A DNA stretch of 64,000 nt from Sneathiellales bacterium (GTDB taxonomy: Bacteria > Pseudomonadota > Alphaproteobacteria > JANQFL01). Shown here piece after piece: positions 37,111-45,819 of the stretch (position 1 is the first letter of the stretch; each line of letters begins with the position of its first letter). A program made the translations under genes and the position numbers. The DNA lies in assembly GCA_028277845.1 (NCBI GenBank), contig JANQFL010000024.1, positions 120,443 to 184,442 on the forward strand, in the 5' to 3' direction. Under the pieces are notes generated by a model, which was given only the letters and a program-made list of their open reading frames with translations, was not told the origin of the DNA and searched no databases.

Positions 37111-38848
37111 GATTACCTGCCTTAATAAAGTTGGCCGGATTCTGCGGCTTGTCTTTGTAACGGACTTCATAGTGGACGTGCGGGCCCGTGCTGCGCCCCG
37201 TGCTGCCCATCAGACCAATCTTTTGACGAAACGTAACCTCCTGCCCGCGCTTCACGAGGATCTTGTGCAAATGTCCATAGCGGGTCTTGAAACCATATCC
37301 GTGGTCGATCTCGACCATGCGCCCATAGGGGCCCTTGCGCCCGACGAAGACGACCTTGCCCGGCGCCGTGGTACGGATCGGCATGCGTTTATATCCGCCG
37401 TAGTCGACGCCGTGATGCATCGCCCAGCGCTTGGTGATCGGATCCTTGCGCTTACCGTAGCTGCTGGTGACATATCCCATGTCGATCGGCCGGGTCATCG
37501 GAACGTGACGCAATAACTGTTGCAGCCCGTCCCAACGGGTCAATTGCGTCTCCAGGCGCGCCAAACTGGCTTCAAACCCTGGAGACATGCCTTTGGCATT
37601 CTGGGGAAGCTTCGGTTGCAGGGCGACAAGCGGGCCGCCTTGACCGGTCGGGAGGCCGGAATTCAACGCTGCCAAGATCAGGGTGTCTACATTGAGACCC
37701 GTCATGGCCAGCGTGTTTTCCAACGATTCGATCGTATCGTTCGTGCGTTCCTCAAGCCGGTTGATCAGTTCCTTCTGGGCGTCGCGAATCGACGACAAAC
37801 GTGTTTCCAGCGACGTGACACGCTTGCTAAGGAAGTTGTTTTTACGAAGTGCCGTGTCGCGTTCTTCGGTCGCATCGGTGAGCCGTGTATTGGCCACCCG
37901 AAGGGTTTCGGTGATTTCCGATTTCTCTCCACTGGTCACATCGAGACTTTCGATGAGCGTGGCGACACGCTTGCTCAGAGAATCGGCATTGGTTCGGACG
38001 GCGTCTCGTTCTTCGGTGACTCGGTCCAGCCGGCCGGCGAGGGAAGCGATCTCTCCGTTTAGAAGCTCGGCCTGGTCAAGGGCGACGCGCAGTTCGCTTT
38101 GAAGTTCGCTGACCCGGCGGTTCAGGGCGAGATTCTCGCGCCGGGTGCTGTCCCTTTGATTCGTGCGTTCGGTGATCTGGTCGCGGCTCGCCTTCAGTTC
38201 CTGTTCGAGTTTGGCGACGGTCTGGTTCGCGGTCTTGAGTGTGCCGGTCCGTTTGTCCAGTTCGTTTGACAGTGATTCGTTGCGTGCCGTTTTGTCTTTG
38301 TTTTGCTTTTTGGCCTGCGCCAAGCGACCGCGTGTTTCCTCAAGCTGGCGATTGAGAGTACGCACCCGCTCGGTCGTCTTTTTCAGCTTGTCGCGCGACC
38401 GGCTCAATCCTTCCGTCTTGGCATTCAATTGCGTCGATTTGGTGTCCCGTTCGGCCGTCAGGACGTCGATATCGGATTCGAGTGAACCTATTTTCCGTTC
38501 GAGATTGAGCTTGTCCTCGAACAAATCCTTGAGTTCGCGGTGCTTGTCCTCGAGCTTGTCCGTAACCGCCGCGAATTTGTCCTGGGTCGCGGCAAGGTCG
38601 GTGGCGAGGTCGCTGTATTTACGTTGAATTTCTACGATTCGCTGATTTTTCTCGGCAATGATGTTGCTGCGAAACACCAAATTGGTCGATGCGTAGCTGA
38701 TCCAGCCAACGGCAAGAAAGGCAAGGCCGACCAGTCCGTATTGGAAACCGCGTCCCAAACGCAGAAACCGAACCTGGCCGCGGCTTCGATAGAATATCTG
38801 CCGTTCCGGAAACGATCGTACCATGAAGTCTTTGACTCTACCGCTCAT
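37094..38848 (-). CDS. M23 peptidase with long coiled coil (LmdC/MepM-like)
   Basis: This inner-membrane-anchored protein has 584 residues. A transmembrane helix (about 34-54, YGLVGLAFLAVGWISYA) is followed by a very long coiled coil at about 60-380 with heptad-rich Arg/Lys/Glu/Leu sequence. The C-terminal LytM domain has zinc ligands in WAMHHGVDYGG and GPHVHYEVRY, and YGRMVEIDHGYGFKTRYGHL between them, so it looks catalytically complete and would cut peptide cross-links. Pairing with bactofilin mirrors the bactofilin-LmdC shape modules of other alphaproteobacteria. SPxGxR-type motifs such as MGYVTSSYGKRKDP mark the domain start. Confidence 0.92.
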   Translation of the reverse strand: MSGRVKDFMVRSFPERQIFYRSRGQVRFLRLGRGFQYGLVGLAFLAVGWISYASTNLVFRSNIIAEKNQRIVEIQRKYSDLATDLAATQDKFAAVTDKLEDKHRELKDLFEDKLNLERKIGSLESDIDVLTAERDTKSTQLNAKTEGLSRSRDKLKKTTERVRTLNRQLEETRGRLAQAKKQNKDKTARNESLSNELDKRTGTLKTANQTVAKLEQELKASRDQITERTNQRDSTRRENLALNRRVSELQSELRVALDQAELLNGEIASLAGRLDRVTEERDAVRTNADSLSKRVATLIESLDVTSGEKSEITETLRVANTRLTDATEERDTALRKNNFLSKRVTSLETRLSSIRDAQKELINRLEERTNDTIESLENTLAMTGLNVDTLILAALNSGLPTGQGGPLVALQPKLPQNAKGMSPGFEASLARLETQLTRWDGLQQLLRHVPMTRPIDMGYVTSSYGKRKDPITKRWAMHHGVDYGGYKRMPIRTTAPGKVVFVGRKGPYGRMVEIDHGYGFKTRYGHLHKILVKRGQEVTFRQKIGLMGSTGRSTGPHVHYEVRYKDKPQNPANFIKAGNHVFKD

Positions 38849-38989
38849 TACGTCCCTGCTTAGATTGCTCGCTTTATGGTAAACGAATGATTACAGACGG
38901 AATGGATTTCCTGTCCAAAGCCGGGTGCGGTCCGAGTGTCCAGGGTGTTGTATGTTGTCAGCAAACAAATACACGTGCCGCGGAGCATA

Positions 38990-39796
38990 TCAGGCCATCG
39001 CTGCAAGTGGTTCATAAAAATCGCCATCCAAACCGGCTTTTTCGCGGGCTTCCTTGTTGAACGGCGGTTTGATGGCGCCGTGAAAATAGGTTCTGACAAG
39101 GCTTTGCCAAGTCGAAACCGGGTTGTCTCCGGCCTTTTCGCAAAGATATCGGAACCATCTTTCACCGGCGGCGACATGGCCGATCTCTTCTTCATAGATA
39201 ATCCGCAAAATCCCGGCGCTCCTGGTGTCTCCGGCCTTTTCCAGGCGGTCGATCATGGCCGGCGTGACATCTAGCCCCCGGGCTTCCAGGACCATCGGCA
39301 CCACCGCAAGCCTGGCACGCAAGTCAAGCCGAGTTTCAACGGCGGCCTCCCACAAACCGTCATGGGCCGGCAAATCCCCGTAGGAGCAGCCCATATCCGC
39401 TAGACGTTTGGACACCAGGGAAAAATGCCGGGCCTCATCGTGCGCGACCGATACCCAGTCGTCGAAAAACTGTGTGGGTAATCCTTCGGGTGCGAACCGG
39501 GCAACCATATCCCAGGCCAAATCGATCGCATTGAGTTCGATATGCGCGACCGCATGAAGCAGAGCCGCTCTATGCGCCTCCGTTCCTCCCGCCCGGCGTT
39601 TCGGCATGTCCTTCGGCGTGCGAAGCTCCGGATTTCCTGGCCGACTGGGCCTGTCCGGCGGCGCACAGGTGCCTATGCCCTCGAGAGTCCCCGCCATCCA
39701 GGCCTGGGCGAAGGCAAACGTCTTGGCGACCTTGGCGTCCGGCGCGGCGGTTGAGAGAACCTGATACGCGGCCTCGGTCAATGTGGAAATCTGCAT
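38990..39796 (-). CDS. DUF455 ferritin-like protein
   Basis: This 268-residue DUF455 family protein has a ferritin-like helical fold. Likely di-iron ligands are in HAVAHIELNAIDLAWD, DWVSVAHDEARHFSLVSKRL and RIIYEEEIGHVAAGERWF, the ExxH-type pattern of the family. Function is unknown; relatives resemble MiaE-type and other four-helix di-iron oxygenases. ATG 39796 follows GGAGG closely; a TTG at 39799 lies directly after it. It lies downstream of bcp on the same strand, a frequent alphaproteobacterial order. Confidence 0.87.
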   Translation of the reverse strand: MQISTLTEAAYQVLSTAAPDAKVAKTFAFAQAWMAGTLEGIGTCAPPDRPSRPGNPELRTPKDMPKRRAGGTEAHRAALLHAVAHIELNAIDLAWDMVARFAPEGLPTQFFDDWVSVAHDEARHFSLVSKRLADMGCSYGDLPAHDGLWEAAVETRLDLRARLAVVPMVLEARGLDVTPAMIDRLEKAGDTRSAGILRIIYEEEIGHVAAGERWFRYLCEKAGDNPVSTWQSLVRTYFHGAIKPPFNKEAREKAGLDGDFYEPLAAMA

Positions 39797-39949
39797 CAAC
39801 CTCCGGTCCCCAGGGATAAGGTGTTGCTCATTGACGATGCCATGACATAGCGCATTCCGAGGATCCTGTCGAAGGTTATTGGAAAGCCATTTTCTTTAAA
39901 TATTTCAGATAATTATGAGGATTTTATCGGATTTACCTTGAATGTTGTG

Positions 39950-40417
39950 TCAAGTCGCGGAATTCTGCAATTCCTGCAACACGGCATCGACGTGTCCGTT
40001 AACGCGCACCTTGCGCCAGATCTTGCGGATCTTGCCGGACCCGTCGATGAGAAACGTCGAACGTTCGATCCCCATATAGGTCCGGCCGTAGTTTTTCTTT
40101 TCGACCCAGACGCCGAATTTCTCGCACAACGCCCCGTCCTCATCGGAGAGCAGGGTGATCTTCAGGCCGTGTTTGTCCTTGAATTTCGTGTGTTTCGCGA
40201 CCGTATCCTTGGAAACTCCCAGGATCGCGGCGCCCAGGGCATCGAATTCCGGCAGTTTTTCCGTGAATCCGATGGCTTCCTTCGTGCAGCCGGGTGTGTC
40301 GTCCTTGGGATAATAGTAGAGAACGACGGGCTGGCCCTTGAAATCCGATAACGCGACTGAATTGCCCTTGTCGTCCACACATTTGAAAGCAGGCGCTTTC
40401 TTACCTTCTTCGATCAT
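39950..40417 (-). CDS. bcp: Thioredoxin-dependent peroxiredoxin (Bcp/PrxQ)
   Basis: This thiol peroxidase reduces hydrogen and organic peroxides. From ATG 40417 it has 155 residues. The peroxidatic cysteine is C44 in YPKDDTPGCTKEAIGF. The resolving cysteine that E. coli Bcp has five residues later is isoleucine here, so it works either as a 1-Cys enzyme or with another cysteine (C13 or the one in GALCEKFGVW). RTYMGIERSTFLIDGSGKIRKIWRKV is the typical C-terminal half. Confidence 0.95.
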   Translation of the reverse strand: MIEEGKKAPAFKCVDDKGNSVALSDFKGQPVVLYYYPKDDTPGCTKEAIGFTEKLPEFDALGAAILGVSKDTVAKHTKFKDKHGLKITLLSDEDGALCEKFGVWVEKKNYGRTYMGIERSTFLIDGSGKIRKIWRKVRVNGHVDAVLQELQNSAT

Positions 40418-40565
40418 CTTGTTTGATACCTTGTTCTGAATGCGAAAGCCTTTTCTTAACATCAGTGACAGGTATCAGGCCAGCCACCGGCCCAGGCGCG
40501 TGGGACATTTGGGACCTTCATAAAACTGCAAAGTTTTTGTCACGAATTCCGGATTGACCTAGAGT

Positions 40566-42149
40566 ATGGTCAAAGACCCTAATCGGGCCGGGGAGGCTGA
40601 AATTTCGGGGAAAGATGAGATAGAACTCAAGCTGGCGGTGTCGCCGGAAGATGCTGTCAGGCTGCAAAGAAGTTCATATCTTCGTACCATTTCAACGCAA
40701 CGCGCTCGGCGGATCGCCTTGTCGAATACCTATTTTGATACGCCTGAGCGCGATCTCAGCCGTAACAAGATGAGTTTGCGCATTCGCAAGGTCGGCAACC
40801 GGAAAATCCAGACCTTGAAAGCGCCCTCGGGCAAATCGGCCGGTTTGCAGCATTTGATCGAGTTCGAAGCTGAAGTTCAGGGCGATGAACCCAACCTGGA
40901 AAAGGTCGATGACAAGAAGCTGCGGAAATTTCTCGGTAAGCTGATGAAATCGCGCGGCTTGGGTCACAGTTTCTCCACCGAATTTACACGCAGTTCCCGA
41001 ATCGTCGAGTTCGCTCGGAGCAAGATCGAAGTCTGTGTCGATGTCGGCAAGATCACCGCTGGTGAAAAGGAAATGCCCATCAGCGAGGTCGAGCTGGAAC
41101 TGATCGAAGGACAGGCCGACAAGCTTCCCAAACTGGCGTTGGAGTTGAACAAGAAATACGCCGTTCGAACGGAAAGCCGGTCCAAGGCGAACCGGGCATA
41201 TGACCTGCTTGAAAACCGGCTGGCCAAACCGCTCAAGGCGGAAAAAATATCGTTGACGCCCGAACAGAGCCTGGAAGATGCGTTTCAGTTCGTTGTTCGA
41301 TCCTGTCTCACACAAATTCGCGGCAACGAGTGTGCTGTTCAGGACGGATCCGATTCCGAGGGCGTGCACCAGATGCGGATCGGCCTTCGCAGATTGCTGA
41401 CGGCTTTGCGGGCGTTTAGGCCGGTACTCAAGCGAAAACGGTTCGACTATCTCAAATCCACCGCCGCTTGGGCTCAAAATGAGCTTGGGGCGGCGAGGGA
41501 TTGGGATGTCTTTCGTGAGCACACCGTTCCGCAACTGATTGCGGCGGGACGGGACCAAAGAATTGTGACATGGCTCGACAAGCAGTCCGTGGGAATGCAA
41601 CGCGACTCATATGATCGGGCTCGGGCGCTCCTCGTTGACAGTCGATACAACGCCTTTGTCCTCCAGTTGACCGAATGGCTGAACACCGGAGGATTCATTT
41701 CGAACAAGGCCAGACGCGGACAACGAAAAGGTCACCTCGCCAAATTGGCCGGCGAGATGCTTGAAGCTCACGACAAGAAACTCAGGGGGCTGGCGTCGCG
41801 ACTGGATTCGCTCTCGACTGAAGAACTCCACAGACTTCGCCTCAAGGCCAAGCAAATGCGTTACCAGGCGGAGTTCTTTCAGGGCTTGTATTCCAAGTCC
41901 GACGCGCGCCGGCTGGTAAAGTCCATTACCGGCATTCAGGATGTACTGGGCAGCCTGAATGACGCTGTCGTGGCGGAAAATTTGATGAACGACGTCAAGT
42001 CGGTCCTCACGCGGCCGGGTGATCTACGCCAATTGACCGCGGCGCAGACGATGTTGAACCAGCATATGTCCGATTGCATTGCCAAAGACAGGAAACGGAT
42101 TCGCAAAGTCGTCAAAGGCTATATCAAACTTGAAAAAATCTGGGTCTAA
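40566..42149 (+). CDS. CYTH and CHAD domain protein
   Basis: This 527-residue protein joins an N-terminal CYTH triphosphate tunnel domain (about 15-220) to a CHAD helical domain (about 240-520). The CYTH signature ExExK is EIELK at 18-22, with SNTYFDTPERDLSRNKMSLRIRK and VEVDVGK-like (EVCVDVGKIT) strands. CHAD has conserved basic helices with histidines (VHQMRIGLRRLLTALRAF, LHRLRLKAKQMRYQAEF). Such fusions hydrolyse inorganic triphosphate, and CHAD binds polyphosphate, so the protein may target polyphosphate granules made by the ppk/ppx pair at the left of the window. It converges on sixA with a 4-bp stop overlap. Confidence 0.92.
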   Translation: MVKDPNRAGEAEISGKDEIELKLAVSPEDAVRLQRSSYLRTISTQRARRIALSNTYFDTPERDLSRNKMSLRIRKVGNRKIQTLKAPSGKSAGLQHLIEFEAEVQGDEPNLEKVDDKKLRKFLGKLMKSRGLGHSFSTEFTRSSRIVEFARSKIEVCVDVGKITAGEKEMPISEVELELIEGQADKLPKLALELNKKYAVRTESRSKANRAYDLLENRLAKPLKAEKISLTPEQSLEDAFQFVVRSCLTQIRGNECAVQDGSDSEGVHQMRIGLRRLLTALRAFRPVLKRKRFDYLKSTAAWAQNELGAARDWDVFREHTVPQLIAAGRDQRIVTWLDKQSVGMQRDSYDRARALLVDSRYNAFVLQLTEWLNTGGFISNKARRGQRKGHLAKLAGEMLEAHDKKLRGLASRLDSLSTEELHRLRLKAKQMRYQAEFFQGLYSKSDARRLVKSITGIQDVLGSLNDAVVAENLMNDVKSVLTRPGDLRQLTAAQTMLNQHMSDCIAKDRKRIRKVVKGYIKLEKIWV

Positions 42150-42667
42150 TCCAAATCCCGAGGCTTGACGAACCGGGTCAGCTTTCCCGTTCCCGGAGCA
42201 ACGTCTTCCCAATCGGATTCGGGCCATTCGAACACCGCCAAGGCCGCGGTTGGATACTTGCTCCGCAACGAAACCATGGCGCCCGGATCAGAGTCTGGAC
42301 TCGCCAATTGACCGGCAAGCTGTTCCATGCCCGGATTGTGGCCGATCACCATGACGACATTCTTGTTGTCCGGCGCATGTGCCCGGATCAATTTCAGCAT
42401 GCCGGCCGGTGCCGCCAGGTACAAATTCTCCAGCCAGAGTGTTTCGACGGCGCAACGCCACGTTCCTTCCAGAAAGCGCAATGTTTGCTCGGCTCTGACG
42501 GCGGGTGAGCACAAAACGATGTCCGGCAATGGGAGCGAATCCTTGATGTAGCGGGCTATCGTAGAGGACGCCCGGATCCCTCTTTCGTTCAAAGGACGGT
42601 CATAGTCGGAAAGTGCCGGATTCCCCCAATCGCTTTTACCGTGACGCATTAGATACAGTGTCTTCAT
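42146..42667 (-). CDS. sixA: SixA-like histidine phosphatase
   Basis: This 173-residue phosphoglycerate-mutase-superfamily phosphatase has the catalytic RHG motif in LYLMRHGKSDWGNPALSDYDRPLNERG, the second arginine region LCSPAVRAEQTL and the late His in VVMVIGHNPGMEQLA. SixA-type enzymes dephosphorylate Hpt domains; an Hpt protein is encoded at 5.1-5.5 kb, but a link is speculation. It lies 64 bp downstream of glnE on the same strand. Confidence 0.88.
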   Translation of the reverse strand: MKTLYLMRHGKSDWGNPALSDYDRPLNERGIRASSTIARYIKDSLPLPDIVLCSPAVRAEQTLRFLEGTWRCAVETLWLENLYLAAPAGMLKLIRAHAPDNKNVVMVIGHNPGMEQLAGQLASPDSDPGAMVSLRSKYPTAALAVFEWPESDWEDVAPGTGKLTRFVKPRDLD

Positions 42668-42731
42668 TGGCCCACGGTCCCGGCAATGGGCCGATTGAGC
42701 TTTCCGGTTGCGAATTTCATGCGTACCAAGA

Positions 42732-45704
42732 TCATGCCGATACCGTCCGCGGAGAAAGTAAATCCTCGATCATTGAACGATAGTAGGCCGACACACGCTG
42801 GTGCGTCGTTTCCAGCCGCTCCATTAGAGCCGGAAACTCGCTTTCGCCGGCAGCGCTCGCCAGCGTAGCCTTCAGTCCTTCCGGTGCTTCCGATTCGTCG
42901 AACAGTCCAGGCGTGCAAATGCGGATAATTGATTGCAAGTCAGCTTGCAACTTGGTGGCTTTGATCAGTTCTCCGGCGGCTTCCTCGTCCAAAAAACCGG
43001 CTTTTCCCAGCTTCTTGAACGCATCTACCGTGTTCGCGCCAAGCACGCTTGGATCGGCGTGGGCATAACGCAATTGCAGATACTGGCTGATGAATTCCAA
43101 ATCCACCAGTCCACCGCGGAACTGCTTCAAATCCCACAATGACTTGCCTGGCTTCTCCTTGGCGAGCCTTTTGCGCATGTCATGTACATCATCGACGAGG
43201 GATTGCGGATCCCGTTCCTTGCAGAGGGTTTTGGCGATTGTGTCTTCAATCGCCTGACGAAGGTCTTGGGGGCCGCATACAACGCGCGCGCGCGTGAGCG
43301 CCATGTGTTCCCAGGTCCATGCGGACTCCGACTGATAGTCCTGGAAGCCTTCCAATCGAACGGCCAACGGTCCGGCGCTTCCGGATGGACGCAGCCGCAT
43401 GTCCACCTCGTAGAGTTGTCCTTCGGGGGTCAGTGCGGTCAGGGCATTGATGGTGCGCTGGCACAGACGGCTGAAATACTGCGACGTGCTCAACGGTCGC
43501 GGACCGTCGGAACTGTCGACCCCGTCGGGAAAATCGTAGACGAATATCAAATCCAGGTCCGACGTCGGCGTCAGTTCGCGGCCGCCCAATTTGCCCATGG
43601 CTATGACGGCCATGCCGCCGCCGGGCACCTCGCCATGGGTGGAGGCGAATTCACGTTGCGTGTGAATCGACAACTGCTCGATGAGAACATCCGCGATGTC
43701 AGACAGGGGCCGGCCCGCGTCCCATCCGCTTTGCACACGCCGCATGACTTGTACGCCGACCTGGAATTTGCGGTCGTTGGCCCATCGCCGCGACACATCC
43801 AGGACGTCCTGATAGTCACGGCAAAACTCGAGAACGGATGCCAGTTCCTGCGACAATTGCTCCCGCGGTGGCAAGGGGTCGTGAAAATCGGCGCTGATGA
43901 CGCCGTCCAGCAGCGTCGGACGCCGGCTAAGCGTCTCGGCGAGTTGCGGCGCCGATCCGAGAATTTCGGACACCAGGTCGAGAAGGCCGGGATTGGCCAG
44001 AAACATCGAGAAAAGCTGAACGCCGGCCGGCAGTTTGGCGAGGAATTCGTCGAATTTGAGCAATGCGGCATCCGGCTGCGACGTTTTGCCAAGCGCGGCA
44101 AGCAGTGCCGGCATCAATGCCGTCAGTTTTTCCCGCGCCCTGGCCGACCGGGTCGCTCGGTACCGGCCGTGATGCCATTTGCGCACCGTGGCCGCAGCGG
44201 TTTCCAATTGGCTGAAGCCAAGTTCGGACAAGGTCTTGAGCGTTTCGGGATCGTCTTCGGCTCCCGTAAACACGAGCTTGCCATGCCCGCCCAATGCCGG
44301 CGCCTCGGAGAACAGAGCCTGGTAGTGTTTGTGCACCCGGCGCAGGGTCTTTTCGACATCGTGCGAGAAACTCTCGACGGAGTCGTATGCCGAAAACGTT
44401 GCGATGTGTGACAACCCATCCGGATCGTCGGGGATCACCTGTGTCTGCTCGTCGCGTGTCATTTGCAGGCGATGTTCCAGCCGGCGGAGGAACCAATAAT
44501 CGGCCTCCATTTCGTCGGCGACGTTGTTTTGGATGCGTCCGGTCTCCGCCAGGGCATGCAAGGCGCCGCATGTTGTCGCGACCCGCAATTTCGGGTCTCG
44601 ACCGCCGGCAATCAATTGCTGGGTTTGGGCGAAAAACTCGATCTCCCGGATTCCCCCGGCGCCCAGTTTGATGTTGTGGCCGGCCACCGTGATCGCCGCG
44701 TGTCCGCGATGCGCATGCATTTGCCGTTTGATCGACTGGATGTCTTCGATTGCCGCGTAATCCAGGTTCTTGCGCCAGACAAACGGGGTCAACCTGTCCA
44801 GGAAGTCATTTCCCGCCGCCTTATCACCCGCAATCACGGCGGCTTTGATCATGGCCGCCCGTTCCCAGTTTTGCCCCAGGGCCTCGTAGTAATTCTCGGC
44901 GGCCATCATCGACAAGGCGACGGGCGTTGCGCCGGGGTCCGGGCGCAATCGCAGGTCCGTTCTGAAGACATAGCCGTCGGCGGTACGGTCCTGGAGAAGT
45001 TTGACCAGCTCTCGCGTCAGCCTGACAAAACAGTCCTGCGCGGTCTTGCGGCCCCGGTATTGCACGACTTCCTGGTCGTACAGGACGATCAGGTCGATGT
45101 CGCTTGAATAGTTGAGTTCGCCGGCTCCCAGTTTACCCATACCCAATATGACCAACCCGGAACCTTCCGCGGAATTGGACCGGCACGAATCCAGCAACTC
45201 ACCGGATCGATAGAGACCGCGAAGTAGGTAGATGGCCGCCGCGTCGATCATGTTGGTGGCGAATTCACTGATTCGGGCGGCGGAGGTATCGACCGGCCAG
45301 ACCCCCGAGAATTCGGAAACGGCGGCAGCCAAGGCGAATGATTGCCGGCAGTTTCGCAGCGTTCGGGCGAATTCGGTGCCGGAAACATTCTGATCCAGCG
45401 CATCGTTAACCTCGAAGACGATGTTTTTCAGAATATCGTCCGGACCGACCATCAAAAGGTCGCGGAATCCGCCGATATCCCGTAAAACACACTGGCTTAG
45501 GAAGGGACTGTTGCCGAATATGGACTGCAGCAGTTGCGACCCCAATTCGTGCCCGGAGACAAATCTGGCAAATTCGACCAATTCATCTGAATCGCTTTGC
45601 CTGGATGCCGCTTCGTGAAAATGTTCGAGACCGGTCGCTGCGCGGTCTAGGTCGAAGGGGAGCGGGAGCGTGGTAATTCGATCAAGCAGATTGTACTGTT
45701 TCAT
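42732..45704 (-). CDS. glnE: Bifunctional glutamine synthetase adenylyltransferase/deadenylase
   Basis: GlnE adds and removes AMP on glutamine synthetase in response to PII and glutamine. From ATG 45704 it has 990 residues, with two nucleotidyltransferase domains. The N-terminal deadenylase has LGAGELNYSSDIDLIVLYD and the C-terminal adenylylase has LGGRELTPTSDLDLIFVYD, each followed by a helical PII-uridylyltransferase-like domain. Other landmarks are KLGAGGIREIEFFAQTQQL and FRGGLVDLEFISQYLQLRYA. It is divergent from the AsmA-like gene. Confidence 0.97.
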   Translation of the reverse strand: MKQYNLLDRITTLPLPFDLDRAATGLEHFHEAASRQSDSDELVEFARFVSGHELGSQLLQSIFGNSPFLSQCVLRDIGGFRDLLMVGPDDILKNIVFEVNDALDQNVSGTEFARTLRNCRQSFALAAAVSEFSGVWPVDTSAARISEFATNMIDAAAIYLLRGLYRSGELLDSCRSNSAEGSGLVILGMGKLGAGELNYSSDIDLIVLYDQEVVQYRGRKTAQDCFVRLTRELVKLLQDRTADGYVFRTDLRLRPDPGATPVALSMMAAENYYEALGQNWERAAMIKAAVIAGDKAAGNDFLDRLTPFVWRKNLDYAAIEDIQSIKRQMHAHRGHAAITVAGHNIKLGAGGIREIEFFAQTQQLIAGGRDPKLRVATTCGALHALAETGRIQNNVADEMEADYWFLRRLEHRLQMTRDEQTQVIPDDPDGLSHIATFSAYDSVESFSHDVEKTLRRVHKHYQALFSEAPALGGHGKLVFTGAEDDPETLKTLSELGFSQLETAAATVRKWHHGRYRATRSARAREKLTALMPALLAALGKTSQPDAALLKFDEFLAKLPAGVQLFSMFLANPGLLDLVSEILGSAPQLAETLSRRPTLLDGVISADFHDPLPPREQLSQELASVLEFCRDYQDVLDVSRRWANDRKFQVGVQVMRRVQSGWDAGRPLSDIADVLIEQLSIHTQREFASTHGEVPGGGMAVIAMGKLGGRELTPTSDLDLIFVYDFPDGVDSSDGPRPLSTSQYFSRLCQRTINALTALTPEGQLYEVDMRLRPSGSAGPLAVRLEGFQDYQSESAWTWEHMALTRARVVCGPQDLRQAIEDTIAKTLCKERDPQSLVDDVHDMRKRLAKEKPGKSLWDLKQFRGGLVDLEFISQYLQLRYAHADPSVLGANTVDAFKKLGKAGFLDEEAAGELIKATKLQADLQSIIRICTPGLFDESEAPEGLKATLASAAGESEFPALMERLETTHQRVSAYYRSMIEDLLSPRTVSA

Positions 45705-45819
45705 AGGGCAACGGTTCGTTGCGGCAATGGCAAAAAGGCACACTGCTGGAATGACCTGCCTAGGTCAAGGCAACTACCGGGGTAAATGAGGCAGGCCCAG
45801 TCTGTGTAGGTGAAAGCGT

